Source: Verrucomicrobiota bacterium (GTDB taxonomy: Bacteria > Verrucomicrobiota > Verrucomicrobiia > Limisphaerales > J093). From it: a stretch of 64,000 nt of DNA. Both the position numbers and the translations under genes were made by a program. Of the stretch, positions 51,997 through 62,861 are shown piece after piece. The notes beneath the pieces are model-generated. The model searched no databases, was not told the origin of the DNA, and saw only the letters and a program-made list of their open reading frames with translations. The stretch is from positions 334,730 to 398,729 of the forward strand of contig JAOSKK010000037.1 of assembly GCA_027493615.1 (NCBI GenBank). Direction: 5' to 3'. How positions within the stretch are numbered: position 1 is the stretch's first letter; each line of letters begins with the position of its first letter.

Positions 51997-52515
51997 ATGA
52001 ACCGACGCTCCGCACCTTGCTGCCCGCCGGCAGTCCCCTCCGGGGATTGGATGGAACGACTGCGGAGTCAGGCAGGCCGGGTGACCCGCTCGCGGCGCGG
52101 CGTGCTCGAGGCGCTCGCCCGGCTGCGGCGTCCCTCGACACCGCGACAGATTGTCGACGCGGTGACCGAGGGTTCTTGCGATCTCGCCACGGTTTACCGG
52201 TCCATGGCGCTGTTCGAGCATCTCGGCCTGGTCCGCCGGATCGATCTCGGCGACGGGCTGGCACGGTTCGAGATCGCCGACAACGACCCGGACGGGCATC
52301 ACCATCATCACCTCGTGTGCCGCAGGTGCGAACGCATCGTCCAGCTCGACGACTGCATCCTGGCGGACATGGAGAGCCGGCTGAGCCGGCACTACGGATT
52401 CCAGGAGATCACGCACCGGCTCGAGTTCTTCGGCGTTTGCCCCGACTGTCAGCGGGTCCGGACCCGTGCCGCCGGCTCCAAGGAAGGCCGGGACCGGAAG
52501 CTGCGCGGCGCCTGA
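51997..52515 (+). CDS. Fur-family metal-dependent regulator
   Basis: 172 residues from ATG 51997; the frame is open further upstream through the palindrome, but the conserved winged helix starts only at RSQAGRVTRSRRGVLEAL. DNA-binding segment TPRQIVDAVTEGSCDLATVY, then the metal site GHHHHHLVCRRCERIVQLDD and the second CxxC pair in GVCPDCQ. The run of five His is longer than usual. Fur, Zur and PerR cannot be separated safely; two CxxC pairs support structural zinc. Typical targets are metal uptake or oxidative stress genes, none of which is visible nearby. Confidence 0.88.
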   Translation: MNRRSAPCCPPAVPSGDWMERLRSQAGRVTRSRRGVLEALARLRRPSTPRQIVDAVTEGSCDLATVYRSMALFEHLGLVRRIDLGDGLARFEIADNDPDGHHHHHLVCRRCERIVQLDDCILADMESRLSRHYGFQEITHRLEFFGVCPDCQRVRTRAAGSKEGRDRKLRGA

Positions 52516-52590
52516 CGCCCCGGCGAGGTGGTGCGGTCGCGGCCGAGGTTCTGGCTTGACGGGGCCGGCGCGGACCCAAGCCTACGCGCC

Positions 52591-53934
52591 ATGGACCAAG
52601 CCACATTTGCTCCCGGCCCGCGTCACCGGGCGGGAAGGGGAATCCTGATTGCCACGTTGCTGGCCGCGGGTGCCGCACGGATGACCGCCGGCGCGCTCGA
52701 GGCGTATGTCGGGACGCCCGATCCGTGCTTCAACTGGAAGCGGTGTGAGCAGAAGCCGATCAAGGACTGGGGCACGCTCACGCACCTGGAACTGGTCTCG
52801 CAGACGTGGCGGGGGCAGTTCTGGAGTCATCACCTGCTGGTGTTGCGGCCGGACACGGTGCGGAACCCGGACATCGCGCTGCTGTTCGTCACGGGCGGCA
52901 GCTACAATGCGCCGAACGAGAAGGAACTGGGCATGTTCCGCACCTGGGCGGAGCGGGCCGGGGCGGTGGTGGCCGTGCTGAACAAGGTCCCGAACCAACC
53001 CTTGTACGACGGCCGCTCTGAGGACGCGTTGATCGCCTTCACGTTCGATCAGTACATTCGCAGCGGCGATCCCTCCTGGCCGCTCCTCTTTCCCATGGTC
53101 AAGAGCGCGGTGCGGGCGCTCGACACGCTCGAGCAGTTCGCGGTCAGCGAGTGGGGTCAAACCCTGAAGCGCTTTGTGGTGTCCGGCGCGTCGAAGCGCG
53201 GCTGGACAACCTGGCTGACGGCGGCAGCCGATGCCCGCGTCGTCGCCATCGCACCGATGGTCATCGACATGCTGAACATGAAGGCCCAGCTTGAATGGGC
53301 CGACCAGGTCTACGGCAAGCAGAGCGACGAGATCAGCGATTACACCCAACTCGGTCTGCATCTGCAGATGGACGATCCGCCGATGGTCCGGCTGCGCGGC
53401 TGGGTGGATCCTTACTCCTACCGGGCGCGCTACACCCTCCCCAAGCTGATCCTGCTGGGCACCAACGATCCCTACTGGACGGTGGACGCGCTCCGCCATT
53501 ACTGGTCCGAGTTGCCGGAGCCGAAGCTCGTGTCCCAGACGCCCAATGCCGGTCATGACCTCGGCGACGGACAACAGGCGATCGCCGCTCTGGCGGCCTT
53601 CTACCAGATGATCGCCGATGGCGAAACGCCGCCGAGCCTGCACTGGACGCTGAGGAACTCCGCGAGCGGCGCCACGCTGAGTGTGCGCGCTTCGCAGGCC
53701 GTCGAGCGGTTCCTGCTTTGGACCGCCGACTCGAAGGACCGCGACTTCCGCAACGACCGCTGGACCAGTGAGCCACTCACGCCGACGGCCGACGGGCGGG
53801 AGGTGCGCGCCGAGGTGATCCAGCCCGCGGAAGGTTACCGGGCGTTTCTGGTCGAGGCGGTCCTGCCGACCCGCACCGGCCACACCTACCAACTCTCCAC
53901 CGAGGCGCGGGTGACGCCGGACGGGATCCGCTGA
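52591..53934 (+). CDS. PhoPQ-activated pathogenicity-related (PqaA-like) secreted alpha/beta hydrolase
   Basis: Intact, 447 residues from ATG 52591 (a GTG at 52528 is in frame but precedes the domain). The signal segment is GILIATLLAAGAARMTAGA. PhoPQ_related family features: YVGTPDPCFNWK near the start, VVSGASKRGWTTWL with the nucleophile Ser at residue 201, LLGTNDPYW (likely Asp) and NAGHDLGDG (likely His). These proteins are alpha/beta hydrolases of unproven substrate. The stop overlaps the start of a sodium/solute symporter (TGATG at 53932), suggesting coupled translation; perhaps the hydrolase releases a product that the symporter imports (inference). Confidence 0.88.
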   Translation: MDQATFAPGPRHRAGRGILIATLLAAGAARMTAGALEAYVGTPDPCFNWKRCEQKPIKDWGTLTHLELVSQTWRGQFWSHHLLVLRPDTVRNPDIALLFVTGGSYNAPNEKELGMFRTWAERAGAVVAVLNKVPNQPLYDGRSEDALIAFTFDQYIRSGDPSWPLLFPMVKSAVRALDTLEQFAVSEWGQTLKRFVVSGASKRGWTTWLTAAADARVVAIAPMVIDMLNMKAQLEWADQVYGKQSDEISDYTQLGLHLQMDDPPMVRLRGWVDPYSYRARYTLPKLILLGTNDPYWTVDALRHYWSELPEPKLVSQTPNAGHDLGDGQQAIAALAAFYQMIADGETPPSLHWTLRNSASGATLSVRASQAVERFLLWTADSKDRDFRNDRWTSEPLTPTADGREVRAEVIQPAEGYRAFLVEAVLPTRTGHTYQLSTEARVTPDGIR

Positions 53935-55441
53935 TGCCGGCGTCCCTGGCCGCCAGCTTCCTGGCCCCCGCGGACTGGGCGGTCATTCTGCTGTACCTCG
54001 GGGGATCGTTGCCTTCGGGCTGTGGTCCGGGCGCCGGGCGCGGTCCACGCGCGACTACTTTCTGGGGGAGCAAGAACCTGCCCTGGTGGAGCGTGGGGTT
54101 CTCGATTGTCGCAACGGAGACGAGCGCGCTGACGTTTTTGGGGGTGCCGGCGATGGCGTATGGCCCGGACGATCTGACCTTCATCCAGATCATCCTGGGC
54201 TACGTGCTGGCGCGGGTGGTGTTGGCGGTGGTGCTGGTGCCGCACTATTTCCGGGGAGATCTATTCGCCCTACCAACTGTTCCACCAGGCGTTCGGCCCC
54301 GCGGCGCGGCGCACGGCCGGCGGGTTCTTCCTGTTGTCCGGTGTGCTGGCGGCCGGGGTGCGGGTGTACGTGAGCTGCATTCCACTGCAACTCATCCTCG
54401 GGTTCTCCGAGGCGGCGATGGGCTGGGTGATCGGGCTGTTCGCGGTGCTGGCGCTGGCCTACACACTGCTGGGCGGGGGTGAAGGCGGCGGTGTGGGTCG
54501 AAGCGCTGCAGTTCGTGATGTTCCTGGCAGGCGGCCTGTTCGCGCTGGGCTATATCCCGACGCTGGTGGAGGGAGGATGGAGCAGGGCGCTGGCGGCGGC
54601 GGCGGCGGGCGGGAAGCTGCACTGGCTGAATCTCGAGTTCACGCTGGCGAAGCCGTTCAACCTCTGGATGGGACTGATCGGGGCAACCTTCCAGGTGATG
54701 TCCTCGCACGGGGCGGACCAGTTGATCGTGCAGCGGGTGCTGACGTGCCGCTCGGTGAACGAGGGTCGCAAGGCGCTGCTGTTGAGCGCGGCGATCATCC
54801 TGCCGCTGATGCTGGTGTTCCTGCTCGTGGGGGTGATGCTTTGGGTGTACTACGCGCAAGCTTCCGCGGTGCCGCTGACGCTGCCCGAAGCCCGGCCCGG
54901 GGTGACGAAGAACGACTATGTTTTCCCGACGTTCATCGTGACCGCGGTCCCGCCGGTGCTGCGGGGGTTTCTGATCGTGGCCATCCTGTCGGCGGCCCTG
55001 TCGTCGGTGAGCGCGGCGCTGTCGGCGCTGGCCTCGGTGTTCACGATGGATTTCTACAAGGGGCTGGCGCGGAAGCCGCGGAGCGAGAGCTTCTACCTGC
55101 GGTTCAGCCGCGGTTCGATGGTGTTCTGGGCCGTGCTGCTGGTGGGGGTGGCGACGCTGACCCGCGAGGTGACGTCGGTGTTGAACGCGGCGTTTGCGCT
55201 GAGTGGGCTGACCAACGGCGCCATGTTGGGCGGACTGGCACTGGCGCTGTGGTGGCGGCGGGGTTCGGCCACGCCGGTGATCGCCGGGATGCTGGTGGCG
55301 CTGGGGGTCATGGTGACCCTGTATCTGGGCTGGCGGGAAGTCGTCGCCTGGCCGTGGTACACGCTGATCGGCAGCACGGTGACCGTGGTCGTGGCGCTGG
55401 TGGTGCGAAGCGCACTGGGGAAGCGTCCTCTTCCTTGCTGA
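53934..55441 (+). CDS. Sodium/solute symporter (SSS family, SGLT-like)
   Basis: About 501 residues after repairing four frame breaks (54000-54004, 54064-54068, 54253-54256, 54475-54479). The multi-helix membrane protein has family blocks VGFSIVATETSALTFLGVPA, YFREIYSPYQLF (repaired), FQVMSSHGADQLIVQRVLT and ILSAALSSVSAALSALASVF, where the Ser-rich helix contributes the sodium site. SSS members import sugars, sialic acid, amino acids or similar compounds with sodium. No specificity call is possible; the coupled hydrolase gene upstream may supply the substrate. Confidence 0.87.
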
Positions 55442-55470
55442 CCTGCTCAGGGACCATGAACCAGAAGGTT

Positions 55471-55497
55471 CAGGCGGGACGCCCGCACCACAGGTTC
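55471..55497. repeat. Family B short palindrome, copy 5 (inverse)
   Basis: CAGGCGGGACGCCCGCACCA continuing CAGGTTC, in the gap between two convergent genes. Confidence 0.8.
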
Positions 55498-55525
55498 AGG
55501 CAGCACCTCCCTCAGCCCCGTTCGC

Positions 55526-55584
55526 GATGTTCGTAATCGGCGGAGAATCCAAGACGGGAAGTCCCTCCACCGATGACGAACATC
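55526..55584. repeat. Imperfect inverted repeat
   Basis: GATGTTCGTAATCGGCGGAG pairs with CTCCACCGATGACGAACATC with two mismatches. It is of unknown role and lies between the family B copy and the terminator at 55706. The rest of the 338-base gap shows nothing else. Confidence 0.6.
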
Positions 55585-55705
55585 GGGGATGGAGGAAGTG
55601 ACCCGGTTCTCCTGGATCGGCACCAGGGCCGTAAGCCGACCTGGATGGATGCCCCTTCGGCAATCGCCATTCTGCCTTCTGCCTTCCAGTTCATGGAGCG
55701 GAGAA

Positions 55706-55731
55706 GGGGACCGAGCCGAAGCCCGGTCCCC
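55706..55731 (-). terminator. Intrinsic terminator of 55780-58783
   Basis: On the minus strand, GGGGACCGGGC and GCTCGGTCCCC form an 11-bp stem (one G-T pair) with the stable loop TTCG, then TTCTCC. It lies 48 bases after the stop. Confidence 0.75.
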
Positions 55732-55779
55732 CGTGAGTCGTTCGTTGCGAACGTGCCGGCGGGCAAGCCCGCCGGACAC

Positions 55780-58700
55780 CTACCGGCGGACGCGGTGGAA
55801 GCCCTGCGTCTGGCTGGGCGTGAACGTGTAGGGGCTGGCGGCCCCGCCGACGTCCGTCCAGTCGCCGGTCACGGCGGGAGCACTTTGGAGAGTGCCACCA
55901 CCGCTCCACTCCACGGTGACGGTGCCATTGGCGTTCTTGGCGATGCGGGTGAACGCCGGGGCCCCGCCCACGGGCGGCGTCGGGTCATCCTTCGGATCCG
56001 GGTGCGAGATGACGGTGTAGAAGTTGAGCTCGCGCGGGGAGTTGGCACCATTGGCGGGCTGGTTGGCGAGGTTGATCTCGCCCTTGGCCGACACCAGGAT
56101 TTGCTTGGTGGTCATGGCGAGGCTCATCTGCAGCGTGCGGATGCCACCCGTCTCGGCCGCGTTGACGAACGGCAGGAAGCTGCTGGTGAGCGGCGTGATG
56201 GTCCTGGCCTCAGGATTGAGGACCAGCACGCGGGCCGCGACCTGTTGCTGCTCGTAGCCAGGCGGCTGCGAGACCCAGGAGACGGTGATGCGGTTGAGCG
56301 CATCCACGGCCAGGTTGGCGCGGTCGAAGTTGCCGGCGAAGCCCGCTTCGCTCACCTCGGCGGCAGCGACGAACTGCTGGTTGCGGCTGTCCCAGGCGGC
56401 AACCTTCACGATGTTGCCGTCGGTGACTTTGCCGGCCAGGTAGACGTAGGGGCTGTTGACGTGGCCGGCGATGCGGGTGCCGTCGCCACGGCCGGTGTCA
56501 AAGTGCGAGCCGGAAGTGTCCTGGTGGGCCTGGCCCTTGAGGACGCCGGCGTTGTCGTAGAAGTAGAGCACGCGTCCGGCGCTGCCGTCCTGGGGTTTGG
56601 CCCGGACAACGAAGCCCCCTGACAGGCGGCGACGTTGGACCAGATATCGCCGTTGGCGACGACGAAGGTCTCCTTCACCACGGTGCCGTCCGGCGCGTAG
56701 ATGGTGGCGGCCACGTAGTCGCTGTCGGCCACCAGCACGCGGGAACGGTCCTCGACCACGGAGACGAAGTTGCCATTGTCGAGGGCCACGATGTCACCGC
56801 CAAAGCGCGTGATCTGGTTCCCGGGCGGGACGCCGGAAGTGGCGCGGGCGTTGGAGGAGTCGATGGCTTTGAACAGGGGCGTGGGGGTGAGAGTGCCCAC
56901 GTCGAGGCTGAAGGCCTGGATGGTGCCGTAGCGGCCGTCGATCAGGCGGTCGAAGCCGAGATTCCAGCGGTTGTCCGACTGGAACTCGGTGTAGACGTGC
57001 GGCGAGGCTTCGCCGCCGACCATGTAATGCACGGCGCCGGGACGGGTGTCGCCGGCGACGCGACCCGGGTTGCCGTTCTGACGCGAGGCGTTGATCTGGC
57101 CCTTGAAGGGCTGGCCGTTGTCGGCGTAGAAGCCCTCGACCATCTTCGGCGCGCCACCGGCGGCGGGCTGGAGCATGACGACATAACGCTGGTTCGACAT
57201 CGTGCCATCATCGGCAAAGGTGTTGCCTTCGATGAGAAAGGTGCTGGTGCCCAGGACTGAGGCATACGGTTCCCAGTTGCCGAGGGCGTCAGCGCCCGGA
57301 TTGATGACCGGCGTATCGGGCACGATGCGGGTGAGGCCCACGGACTCGATGCTGCCGGGCTTGTGCGCGATGCCAAAAGTCCGGCCGGCCACGACGTAGG
57401 TGCCGGAGTCGGTCTCGGAGTTCTGGCTTTCCCACACGACGGCGAAGGCGTCCTTGCGGGCGGCGATGCGGGGATTACGCGATTGATAGAACGCCTCGAG
57501 CGGGCCTTCGCGTTCGCTGATGAAGAAGGGCTTGTCCACCGGGCTGCCATCGGGCTTGAGCATGGCACCGATGATCAACTGGAAGCCGGGGTTGTCGTTG
57601 GCGGTCTGGGCGCCGAAGACCACGAACACACGTCCGGACTCATCGATGGCGGCGTCGACGCGGCCGACGTTGGTGAGCGGGACCCCAGGGGTGGCGGCCT
57701 TCGAGTAACGGAGCGTGCCATCCGCGTTGAGCACGGTCACCCAGACCTGGCGGGCTCCTTCGCCGTCGAGGCCGGTCGTCGCGCAGACGTAGGCGTCCTT
57801 CCCGTTGCTGTGGAAACCGATGCCGTCGCCCCGGCCGCCCTGGGCGGCCAATTCGTTGTCGGCGAGCGTTCCGAGGTCGATGTTGGCGCTGGTCGGATTG
57901 CCCGCGTTGTCGAAGAGGCGGACGGTGCCACGGCCGCCCAGACCGAAGCGGATGGCGAAGCCGTTGGCGGTGACCGCCGCGCCATGCCACATCTCGGTGA
58001 CGCTGGGCACCTCGCTGGCGAGCGACACGGCCTTCACCTCCTGGCCGGCAGGGGTGACGATGCGATAGATGACGTGGTTGCCGGGCGCGGCACCCCCGTA
58101 CTTGTTGACGAGGTCGTCGCCCTGACGGCTCTCCCCGACGACCAGGATGTTGCCGTTGGCCAGGTAATCCCAGTCCCCGATCCGGATGTTGCCGGAGGTG
58201 GCGCCATAGTCGGCGGGGACACCGCTGACGATGCCGAGAGGTTCGCTGCCACTCGTGAGCAACTGGACGCCGGGCCAGTCGCCGCCGGCATCCCAATCAG
58301 CCCACGAGGGGACCTCCCCTCCCAGCGCGTAAACGGTGGCGCCCATGCCGAAGCCGTCACCGAAAAGATTGGCCTTGATCTTGGGCCCCCAGGCGGTGTT
58401 GCCCGGGATGGGGGATTTGTCGGCCCGGAAGTAGGACAGGAACTTCGAGGTGATCTCGCCGCCGAGATTCGAGGTGATCGCCGTGTCCGGAGTCACGGAG
58501 ACGCCTCCGCCGCTGTAAAGGGTCCACACGGCCCCGAGGTAGTTCAACTGGGCCTCGTCATCGGCATCGTCCTCCCACCCGATCACGACATCGCCGCTCG
58601 ACGTGATCGCCACGCCGAGGCTCTCCGTGTTGCCGTTGTTGATCGTGGTCGACGGGTTCACGTAGAACGTGGCCGAGCGGGCGGCGAGCTGGTTGCTCTC

Positions 58701-58783
58701 CACGGTCCCGGTGATGTCCTGGCCGAAGGCGGCGGCACCCCGGCGAAGGCCAGGGTCATCACACTGGCAAGGAATGGTCTCAT
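55780..58783 (-). CDS. Large secreted protein, probable beta-propeller, with shared C-terminal module
   Basis: About 1,001 residues after adding one base at each of 58738-58741 (just after the signal peptide) and 56615-56619. ATG 58783 has AGAAGGA seven bases upstream and the signal peptide MRPFLASVMTLAFAG. The body has recurring propeller-like strands (GDVVIGWEDDADDEAQ, GNILVVGESRQGDD, AFAVVWESQNSETDSG, NGNFVSVVEDRSRVLVADS), and motifs such as RVFVVFGAQTANDNPGF. No enzyme motif is recognised. The last 70 residues (VTVEWSGGG, LQSAPAVTGDWTDV, FHRVRR) are the terminal module found in five other proteins of the window. Confidence 0.75.
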
Positions 58784-59017
58784 GGTTGATCCTTCTGAGC
58801 GCATTGAGTTGTGGTTTCGTTTCTCCGCGACCGGTGGTTGGCCACCCGGCTCGCCGGGCATTCGCATCGCGAACCCGGCCACCGGTTGCGCGAGGATGGG
58901 AGACATGTAATGCCACTGACGAGCGTGTGCAAGCACAGACGTCTTAATAGGATCGGTAAGGGCTCGGACGCCCTTAGACTTGCCTTCCCGGCACATCCCT
59001 CCAGACTCCACGCTGTG

Positions 59018-59908
59018 ATGCGATCGTTCACCAACTCATCTCCTTCCCGTCCCGGTCGGACCCGCCGGTGGTGGTTTGCGCTGCTGGCAACGGTCGGGCT
59101 GGTAATGCTGGAGGGATCGGCGGCCGACTACGGGGTGGCGGGATCGGGGACGGAAGCGCCGTTGGCCTGGCCCTCCGGCAAGCGGGCCGCGGTCAGCCTG
59201 ACCTTTGACGATGCCCGGCTCAGCCAGGTGGATGTGGGGCTGGGCTTGCTCCAGCGACACGGCCTGCGGGCAACGTTCTACGTCTCGCCGGATCGCCTGG
59301 ACGCGCGGCTGGACGGGTGGAAGGAAGCGGTGCGGCAGGGCCACGAGATCGGACATCACAGTCTGACCCATCCATGCACGGGCAACTTCGAGTTTGCCCG
59401 GGGCAACGCGCTCGAGGACTACACGCTGGAACGGATGAGCAAAGATCTGGCCGAGGCGACGGTGGCCATTGAGCGGCAGTTGGGGTTGCGGCCCGTGAGC
59501 TTCGCTTATCCGTGCGGACAGACGTTTGTCGGCCGCGGCGTGAACACCCGCAGCTACGTGCCACTGGTGGCCCGGCTCTTCGAGTCCGGGCGTTTGTGGC
59601 TTTGCGAGGACATGAACGACCCGCTCCGCTACGATCCCGCGCAGGTGATGGCGATCGAACTGGATGGCAAGACGTTTCTCGAGGTACGACCCCTGCTCGA
59701 ACGGGCGCGGGAACAGGGCCGCTGGCTGGTCTTCGCCGGGCACGAGATCGGGCCCGAAGGGCGCCAGACGACGCGGGTGGACACGCTGGAGGCGATCCTG
59801 GCGATGGCAGCGGATCCGGCGAACGGCTTGTGGTTGGACACCGTGGGGGTGATCAACCGGTACGTGCAGGAGCGGCGGCAGCGGCCGGCGGGGACCACGG
59901 TTCCCTGA
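59018..59908 (+). CDS. Secreted polysaccharide deacetylase family protein
   Basis: Intact, 296 residues. The signal region is RRWWFALLATVGLVMLEG. NodB-homology motifs: AVSLTFDDARLSQ (the catalytic Asp pair) and HEIGHHSLTHP (the metal-binding His residues), then SFAYPCGQTF. The late FAGHEIGP contains a further conserved His. Such enzymes remove acetyl groups from peptidoglycan, chitin or xylan in a metal-dependent way; the length suits a one-domain esterase. ATG 59018 starts just before the signal peptide. It is divergent from the large secreted gene at 58783. Confidence 0.9.
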   Translation: MRSFTNSSPSRPGRTRRWWFALLATVGLVMLEGSAADYGVAGSGTEAPLAWPSGKRAAVSLTFDDARLSQVDVGLGLLQRHGLRATFYVSPDRLDARLDGWKEAVRQGHEIGHHSLTHPCTGNFEFARGNALEDYTLERMSKDLAEATVAIERQLGLRPVSFAYPCGQTFVGRGVNTRSYVPLVARLFESGRLWLCEDMNDPLRYDPAQVMAIELDGKTFLEVRPLLERAREQGRWLVFAGHEIGPEGRQTTRVDTLEAILAMAADPANGLWLDTVGVINRYVQERRQRPAGTTVP

Positions 59909-59934
59909 AGGGCGGCGGGCGAGGAGGAGTCGGC

Positions 59935-62272
59935 GTGGCGGGCTTGACGTTCATCCAGGATCTGGCGGTGGTGATGTTGATCGCCGGGGGGGCGGCGTGG
60001 CTGTGCCAGCGGCTCCACTTGTCGGCCGTCGTGGGGTATCTGGTGGCAGGGGCGGTCATCGGGCCGCACACACCACCCTTTGCGCTGGTGGCGGATCTGG
60101 ACCGGGTACAGACGCTGGCCCAGGTCGGCCTGGTGTTTCTCATCTTCTCGATCGGCCTGAACCTGAGCCTGAGCCGGCTGCGGAACCTGGGCTTCTCGGT
60201 GGTGGCGGCGACAGCGATCGGGGCGCTGCTGGTGCTGAACGTGTGCCGGGCCATCGGGTGGGCGGCGGGCTGGAGTGCGACGACCAGCCTGTTTCTGGCG
60301 GGGATGCTGATGGTGTCGAGCTCGGCGATCATCAGCAAGGTGCTGGAGGAGCTGAATCTGACGCACGAGCGACCGGGACAACTGGCGCTGGGGATGACGG
60401 TGTTGGAGGACGTCGTGGCGGTGACGATGCTGACGCTGTTGATCTCGCTGATCCAATTCGGAGGCGACTCACCGCCACCGTTGCTGCCGACGGTCGGGGC
60501 GCTGGGGGCGTTTGTGGTGTTGCTGGCGCTCACGTCGTTGCTGTTTGCGCCGCGGCTGCTGGCGCGGATGACGCGGCAGGTGTCGGCGGAGATCCGGACG
60601 CTGGTGGTGGTGGGGGTGTTGCTGTCGCTGGCCTGGCTGGCGGCGCGGGCCGGTTATTCGCTGGCGCTGGGCGCGTTTGTGTTTGGCGCGATTGTGGGAA
60701 GCACAAGGTACAAGGCGGACATCGAGCGGACGTTCTCCGGGCTGCAGCAGATGTTCGGGGCGGTGTTCTTCGTGGCGATCGGGATGCTGGTCGATTTCGG
60801 GGTGCTGCGCGAGGCCTGGGGGTTGGTGCTGGGAGTGACAGTGCTGGCGGTGGCCGTGCGGCCGGTGGCGTGCGCGTTGGGGCTGGTGGCGGTGGGCAAC
60901 TCCAGCCGGGTGGCGTGGCAGGCGGGGTGGTTTCTGACGCCACTGGGTGAATTCTCGTTCATCATCGCGCAACTCGGTGTGGAGGCCGGCGCGGTGCCGA
61001 AGGCTTTTATCCCATGGCGGTGGGGGCCTCGCTGCTGACCTCGCTGGTGGCGCCGGTGCTGACCCGGCGAGCGGAACGGCTGAGCGGGGCGCTGGTGCGT
61101 CGGGAGCCGCGGTGGGTGAGCGAGTGGATCGCCTTTACCATGACTGGCTGGGGCGGCTGCGGCAGCGGCAGACGACCAGTGTGCTGTGGCAGTTGACGCG
61201 CAAGCGGCTGTTCCAGGTGGCACTGCACGTGCTGGCGATCTCGGCGCTGGTGTTGCTGGCGCGGCCGCTGTTCGAACGGGTTCGGCTGGCGCTGGTGCCG
61301 GCGTGGATCGAGGCAACGCCGCTGCTGTTCGCGTTCTGGACGGCGTTTGGGATCGTGTTGCTCGGACCGCTGATCGGCCTGTGGCGGAACCTGTCGGCCC
61401 TGGCGATGATCCTGGCGGAGGGGGCGACGATGGGATCACCGCGGGCGGCGCGGCTGCGGCCGTTGATCGAGACGGCGCTGCGGAGTGTGGCGTCGGTGGT
61501 GCTCGTGTTCTGGCTGCTGGCGCTGCTGCCCTCCGGCGGCTCGTTGCTGGGCGTGACCGGGGTGGTGCTGGTGGTGCTGGCGGTGGTCGCGGTGGTGTTT
61601 TGGAGGCGGCTGGTGCGCATGCACAGCCGGCTGGAGATCGAGCTGCGGCGTCAGCTTCGGCAGGCGAGCCATGCGACCGCCACGTCGTCGTGGTCCGGCC
61701 TCCTACCCCAGCAATCCGCAGACTGGGACCTGGACATCGACGAGGTGCTGCTGGCCAGCGACTCGGCGCATGCGGGCAAGACGCTCGGGCAGTTGGCGGT
61801 ACGCCAGAACTTTGGTTGCTCGGTGGTGGGCATCGACCGCCAGGGTTATGGGATCGTAAACCCCGGGGCAGACACCGTGCTTTACCCGCAGGACAAGCTG
61901 CTGTTGCTCGGGCGGGCGGAGGATCTGGTGCGGGCGGCAGAGGCCTTGGGCAGTGCAGCGGCGGGCGATCAACTCCCGGCCAGTTTCGAGGAGCTCACCA
62001 TGGAGACGGTCGTGTTGCCCGAGGGCTGCCCGCTGGTGGGGCCCACGCTGCTGGAGCTGGACCTGATCCGGCGCGTCGGGGTGCAGATTGGGGGGATCCG
62101 ACGTGGCCGGCACCGGCAGCTCAGCCCGCGGGGCAGCGACCGGTTCGAGGTGGGAGACGAGGTGCTGGTGCTCGGGACCCCGCGGCAGATCCGGGCGCTG
62201 CTGGCCTGCGCCGCCCCGCCGGTCCCGGCGGAGCCACAGCCGACACCGGCCCCGGTGACGCAATCCACTTGA
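59935..62272 (+). CDS. CPA2-family cation/proton antiporter with C-terminal TrkA-C domains (KefB/YbaL-like)
   Basis: About 779 residues after adding one T at 61005-61008 and one base near 61100-61125. GTG 59935 is chosen because GAGGAGGAG lies about six bases before it. About 12 N-terminal membrane helices show the Na+/H+ exchanger fold (LVFLIFSIGLNLSLSRLR, MVSSSAIISKVLEEL, LALGAFVFGAIVGSTRY). A second membrane part (RPLFERVRLALV to VFWRRLVRMHSRLEIEL) precedes two TrkA-C-like domains (LGQLAVRQNFGCSVVGIDRQ; GVQIGGIRRGRH) that usually sense ions or nucleotides. It would exchange K+ or Na+ for H+ at the inner membrane. No TrkA-N domain is present. Confidence 0.85.
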
Positions 62273-62304
62273 GGCGGCAAGGGCACCGGCTACGCTTCGC
62301 CCGC

Positions 62305-62846
62305 ATGTGGATTCGGTTCTGGCACCGTTTCGAGCGGTGCCTGATCTACAACTTCATCCGGCTGTTCCGGCTGCGGAGCGCCACCGAACACGTTGCCCGT
62401 GGCTTTGCCATCGGGCTGGTGGTCAATTTCTTTCCCACGTTCGGCATCGGGATGTTGATTTCCGGCGCGGTGGCGAAGGCGGCCGGGGGCAGCATGGTGG
62501 CCGGGCTGGTGGGGGGGCCTCGCTGTCGCTGGTCTGGCCGTTCCTCTTTTACCTGAACTTGCGAACCGGGTCGGTGTTCGTCCGGCCCACCATCATCGTC
62601 AACGAATTTGAAGAGCTGACGGAGAAGACGATGAGCGCGCTGAAGTGGGGTCAGACCTTCACGCTCGGGGCCATCTTGAACAGCGTGATGGTCGGCCTGG
62701 CAGCCTACTTCTCCCTCCTGTTTCTGTACCATCGCATCCGGCCGCAAACCCTCACCTATCTGCGCCGGCACGCCCGCGAGCATCAACGCCGCTTTCGCCG
62801 TCTGAAACCGCGACCGCGTCCCCGGACGGTCGAAGGGGATTCGTGA
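62305..62846 (+). CDS. DUF2062 domain membrane protein
   Basis: 180 residues after adding one G at 62511-62517. Family features: HVARGFAIGLVVNFFPTFG and ISGAVAKAAGGSMVAGLVGG, followed by SLVWPFLFYLNLRTG (repaired) and a late helix VMVGLAAYFSLLFLYHRI. DUF2062 proteins are small inner-membrane proteins of unknown function, often near glycosyltransferases or cell-envelope genes. It starts 32 bases after the antiporter stop and is probably cotranscribed with it. Confidence 0.82.
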
Positions 62847-62861
62847 GGACGCGAGGGAGGG

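Noticed and set aside
52528..52590. GTG start at 52528 for the PqaA-like gene
   Set aside because: The extra residues are not part of the signal peptide or domain, and ATG 52591 gives a normal exported protein.
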